This document shows, one piece after another, positions 61,357 through 64,000 of a DNA stretch of 64,000 nt. Source of the DNA: Halonotius sp046719765 (GTDB taxonomy: Archaea > Halobacteriota > Halobacteria > Halobacteriales > Haloferacaceae); NCBI RefSeq assembly GCF_046719765.1, contig NZ_JABEBY010000001.1, forward strand, positions 1 to 64,000. Direction: 5' to 3'. Position 1 is the stretch's first letter; the number at the start of each line of letters is the position of its first letter. The notes under the pieces are model-generated. The model did not search any database and was not told the origin of the DNA. It saw only the letters and a program-made list of their open reading frames with translations. Made by a program: the position numbers and the translations under genes.

Positions 61357-62292
61357 CTAGTCGTCAGCCGGCGTCGGTGACGCCGAGAAGTCGACGGCGG
61401 CACCATCCTTCCCGAGTTCGTCAAGCGCGACCGAGGCGGCGCGTTTGCCGGACAGCAACATTGCGCCGAATGTCGGCCCCATCCGCGGGAGACCGTGTGT
61501 CGTTGCCGTGGCGAGGCCGGTAGCGATCACGCCATCGTGGACTTTGCCCGTCTCCTCGACGACGACATCCTCGCTTTCGGTGACCCACATCGAGTCGTGG
61601 CCGGGTGAGTCGTGGCCGGGCGCGCCGTACTCGCCGTCCTCCGATTGATCCATGCCGGTGTTGTTTTCCTTGGCGTGTTCGATCCCCGGCGCGTCGAGGA
61701 CGCCGCGCTCTTCGAGTTTCGAGACGACGACCGCCTCGTGGCCCGTCGCGTCGATGACGAGGTCGCTCTCGACGGCGATGGGGTCGACGCAGGTGAGCTC
61801 TCGCGGCAGCGCGTGCACCGGCGTCCAGTTCATCACGATGCCGGCGACGCGGTGGTTCTCGCGGACGACGATATCCGTGAACTCGGTCATATTCTGGATT
61901 TTCGCGCCTGCGTCACAGGCGGCTTTGATCAGTGAGGAACAGGCATGCGGGCCTTTGGCGGTGTGGAGGCCGTCGACTTCCTCGCTTTCCTGATGGGGTA
62001 CGTCGAGTTCATCAAGCACCTCATCGGCCGGCTCGCGGACGGTGAGCGTATTCATCAGAAAGCCGCCGAGCCAGAACCCGCCGCCGAGATAGTTGTTCTT
62101 CTCGACGACCATCACTTTGACATCTTGTTCGGCCAGTTCCTTTGCGGCCATCAGGCCGGAGGGGCCGCCGCCGACGATGATCACGTCGCTCTCGGTGAAA
62201 TCCATGAACTCGTCGCTGAACTCTTCGGTTATTGCGCGGGTCACTTCCGCCTCGCCTGCGCTGCTGAAACCACTGAATTCGGATTCGGACAT
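61357..62292 (-). CDS. thi4: Thi4 thiazole synthase
   Basis: 311 residues from the ATG at 62292. The dinucleotide-binding motif DVIIVGGGPSGLMAAKELAE and YLGGGFWLGGFLMN are family marks. C168 in ELTCVDPIAVESD is in the place of the sulfur-donating Cys of the single-turnover yeast enzyme and of its Haloferax homologue, rather than the His of sulfide-using methanogen enzymes. It forms the thiazole part of thiamine from NAD and glycine. Confidence 0.95.
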   Translation of the reverse strand: MSESEFSGFSSAGEAEVTRAITEEFSDEFMDFTESDVIIVGGGPSGLMAAKELAEQDVKVMVVEKNNYLGGGFWLGGFLMNTLTVREPADEVLDELDVPHQESEEVDGLHTAKGPHACSSLIKAACDAGAKIQNMTEFTDIVVRENHRVAGIVMNWTPVHALPRELTCVDPIAVESDLVIDATGHEAVVVSKLEERGVLDAPGIEHAKENNTGMDQSEDGEYGAPGHDSPGHDSMWVTESEDVVVEETGKVHDGVIATGLATATTHGLPRMGPTFGAMLLSGKRAASVALDELGKDGAAVDFSASPTPADD

Positions 62293-62442
62293 ACCACCTC
62301 GTAATATTTGTTGGTGGTACAAGTCGGTTGCGGTCGCCTATCGCCACATCGCAACCGTGGATGCTGGCCGTTTTCGGGCCGGTTACGTGGATGTAACCGC
62401 AGCGAACGCTTTTGCCTGTCGGCACCCGAGAGAGACCCACTC

Positions 62443-63456
62443 ATGAACATGCTTGTCGACGGCGAGTGGCGAACCGATACCTTTCAGGCGACCAACGAGG
62501 AGGGAGCCTTCGAGCGACAGACGACCCCGTTCCGCGATTGGATCGCCGGCAGCGACGTGCCCGACCACATCGACGCCGAACCCGACGACCGCTTTGCGGC
62601 CGAAGCCGGCCGGTATCACCTCTATGTCTCGTATGCCTGCCCGTGGGCCCACCGGACGCTGCTCGTCCGCGCGCTGATGGGACTGGAAGACGCCATCGAC
62701 GTGTCGGTCGTCGATCCCTACCGCGGCGATGACGGCTGGCAGTTCAGCCCTGAAAAAGAAGGCTGCACTGAGGACAAACTCCACGGCAGCGACTACCTGC
62801 GGGAACTCTACGTCGAAGCCGACCCGGATGCGACCTGCCGCGTGACGGTGCCGGTGCTGTGGGACACCAAGGAGGAAACCATCGTCAACAACGAGTCCCG
62901 CGAGATCATTCGCATGTTGACGACCGGGTTCCGCGATGTCGCCGAGCGGGATATCGATCTCGCGCCCGAATCGAACCGCGAGCGGATCGACGAGCTCATC
63001 ACCGACATCTACGAGCCGATCAACAACGGCGTCTACAAGGCCGGCTTTGCGACCAAACAGGGCCCCTACGACGCGGCCATCGACGAACTGTTTGATGCGC
63101 TCGATCACTACAACGAGTTGCTGGCCGATCAGCGATTCCTCGCCGGCGATCAACTCACCGAGGCCGATATCTGCATGTTCACAACCCTCGTTCGCTTCGA
63201 TCACGTCTACCACACCCACTTCATGTGCAACGTGCAGTACATCCACCAGTACGACAATCTCTGGCCGTACCTCCGTGATGTGTACCAACAGCCAGGCGTC
63301 GCCGAGACGGTCGATATCGACCACATCAAGGAACACTACTACACGACTCACCCGGACGTAACACCGCATGGGATCATCGCCCGTGGCCCGGATCTCAACT
63401 TCGCAGCCCCGCACGACCGCGAGCGACTCAGCACCGCGACGACGACACCACAGTAG
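62443..63456 (+). CDS. Glutathione S-transferase family / glutathionyl-hydroquinone reductase-like
   Basis: 337 residues from the ATG at 62443. YVSYACPWAHRTLLVRALMGLEDAIDVSVVDP has the CPWAHR motif of the Ecm4/YqjG (Xi-class) group; the C-terminal GST domain holds FLAGDQLTEADICMFTTLVRFDHVYHTHFMCN. Haloarchaea use gamma-glutamylcysteine rather than glutathione, so the thiol cofactor differs from the bacterial enzymes. Confidence 0.92.
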   Translation: MNMLVDGEWRTDTFQATNEEGAFERQTTPFRDWIAGSDVPDHIDAEPDDRFAAEAGRYHLYVSYACPWAHRTLLVRALMGLEDAIDVSVVDPYRGDDGWQFSPEKEGCTEDKLHGSDYLRELYVEADPDATCRVTVPVLWDTKEETIVNNESREIIRMLTTGFRDVAERDIDLAPESNRERIDELITDIYEPINNGVYKAGFATKQGPYDAAIDELFDALDHYNELLADQRFLAGDQLTEADICMFTTLVRFDHVYHTHFMCNVQYIHQYDNLWPYLRDVYQQPGVAETVDIDHIKEHYYTTHPDVTPHGIIARGPDLNFAAPHDRERLSTATTTPQ

Positions 63457-63600
63457 CGGGACTGCCCTACCATCTTATATTTTGGATTATTTTTGAACGA
63501 TTGGGGACTTTATTCGGACTTTTGTAGCGCAAGTAGGACAATATGTATCCGATATGAGCCCATAGATAGTATTATTATCACACCAGTCGAAAATAGCAGC

Positions 63601-63771
63601 ATGCCGACCTGCCCCGAGTGCGACCACAGCGAGGAACCATCCGGCGCGTGGCTGACCGAGATTCTCGACGACGAGAAACGCCATCGCGGCCGCACCATCT
63701 GTCTGATCACCTGTCCGGACTGTGATGCCGTTCTCGGCGGCACCGACTCGGAGTGGGTTGCCGCCTACTGA
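63601..63771 (+). CDS. Small zinc-finger protein
   Basis: 56 residues from the ATG at 63601; the longer frame from 63493 is unlike protein. CPEC at the start and CPDC near the end make a four-Cys zinc site of the haloarchaeal small zinc-finger (micro-protein) type. Role unknown. Confidence 0.8.
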   Translation: MPTCPECDHSEEPSGAWLTEILDDEKRHRGRTICLITCPDCDAVLGGTDSEWVAAY

Positions 63772-63910
63772 CCGACCGCCGACCAGGGCGCGCCGTAGAC
63801 TTTTCACGCGGTATCGAATACGGTCAGGCATGCACACCGACAGCCGCGCCGGCCGGCGATGGCGACAGCGCACAGCCGACCGGCGAGCCGCGACAGCAGG
63901 GTGGTCGTGA

Positions 63911-64000
63911 TGGCGACCAAACGCGAACTTGAGGGCCAACTCGCCGTTGTCGCCGGCTTTGAGGATCCACAGGCCGCCCTCGAACAGTATCCGACGCCGC
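63911..64000 (+). CDS. N-terminus of a METTL5-like methyltransferase, cut by the right edge
   Basis: Thirty codons from the ATG at 63911. The frame ends ...ALEQYPTP, and LEQYxTP is the conserved N-terminal motif of METTL5-like archaeal N6-adenine rRNA methyltransferases. Only the first helix is visible. Confidence 0.6.

Overview
The window is a piece of a haloarchaeal chromosome (class Halobacteria). The proteins are strongly acidic, the DNA is GC-rich, and several start codons sit about 25-30 bases behind a TATA-like box with little or no leader. Marker genes agree: two tandem CetZ-type tubulins, an archaeal Pth2, a Thi4 thiazole synthase beside a ThiR-type regulator, a ferredoxin-dependent 2-oxoacid oxidoreductase with fused gamma-alpha subunit, and many small proteins of haloarchaeal type. 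I cannot name the genus. I saw no rRNA, tRNA or CRISPR array.

Layout. 0-5 kb: a possible nuclease-like protein, then a copper locus (CopA P-type ATPase, Lrp/TRASH regulator, HMA protein) and Mn/Fe superoxide dismutase. 5-8 kb: a P-loop ATPase, thymidylate synthase and dihydrofolate reductase in a tight run. 8-13 kb: PAS histidine kinase, small kinase-like protein, DUF429 protein, cupin and flavin reductase. 13-15.3 kb: an IS66-type transposase with a divergent RelE-like ORF and a 43-residue protein. 15.4-20 kb: an ABC-2 exporter operon, one permease of which ends in a PrsW-like membrane protease domain. 20-23 kb: cytochrome bd oxidase (cydAB plus a small third subunit). 23-30 kb: YhbY, two CetZ paralogues, aroA, a membrane protein and aroC. 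30-33.6 kb: porAB and an Lrp regulator. 33.6-36 kb: about 1 kb without a convincing gene, then a RHH/winged-helix protein coupled to a tyrosine recombinase.

The most notable region is 36.2-39.5 kb. It is a compact azole-peptide (TOMM/LAP) biosynthesis operon: an E1-like leader-binding protein, a YcaO cyclodehydratase ending in a proline-rich PHPFP tail, and a SagB-type flavin dehydrogenase. A 70-residue precursor follows, with an acidic leader and a short Cys/Ser/Thr-bearing core at its C-terminus. It is flanked by a ZIP-type metal transporter and a NikR regulator.

41-50 kb holds a glutaredoxin with a redoxin that lacks its peroxidatic Cys, IMP dehydrogenase, a MutS-like ATPase with an N-terminal HhH region, an alpha/beta hydrolase, a VapBC-type toxin-antitoxin pair and menB. 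50-58 kb holds a REC-PAS protein, an ArsA-family ATPase with a small partner, a CobW-type metallochaperone, several small proteins, CstA and Pth2. 58.3-60.3 kb is dCTP deaminase split by a 480-residue intein that carries LAGLIDADG-type motifs and an HTH. The window ends with ThiR, Thi4, a GST-family protein, a small zinc protein and the start of a METTL5-like methyltransferase.
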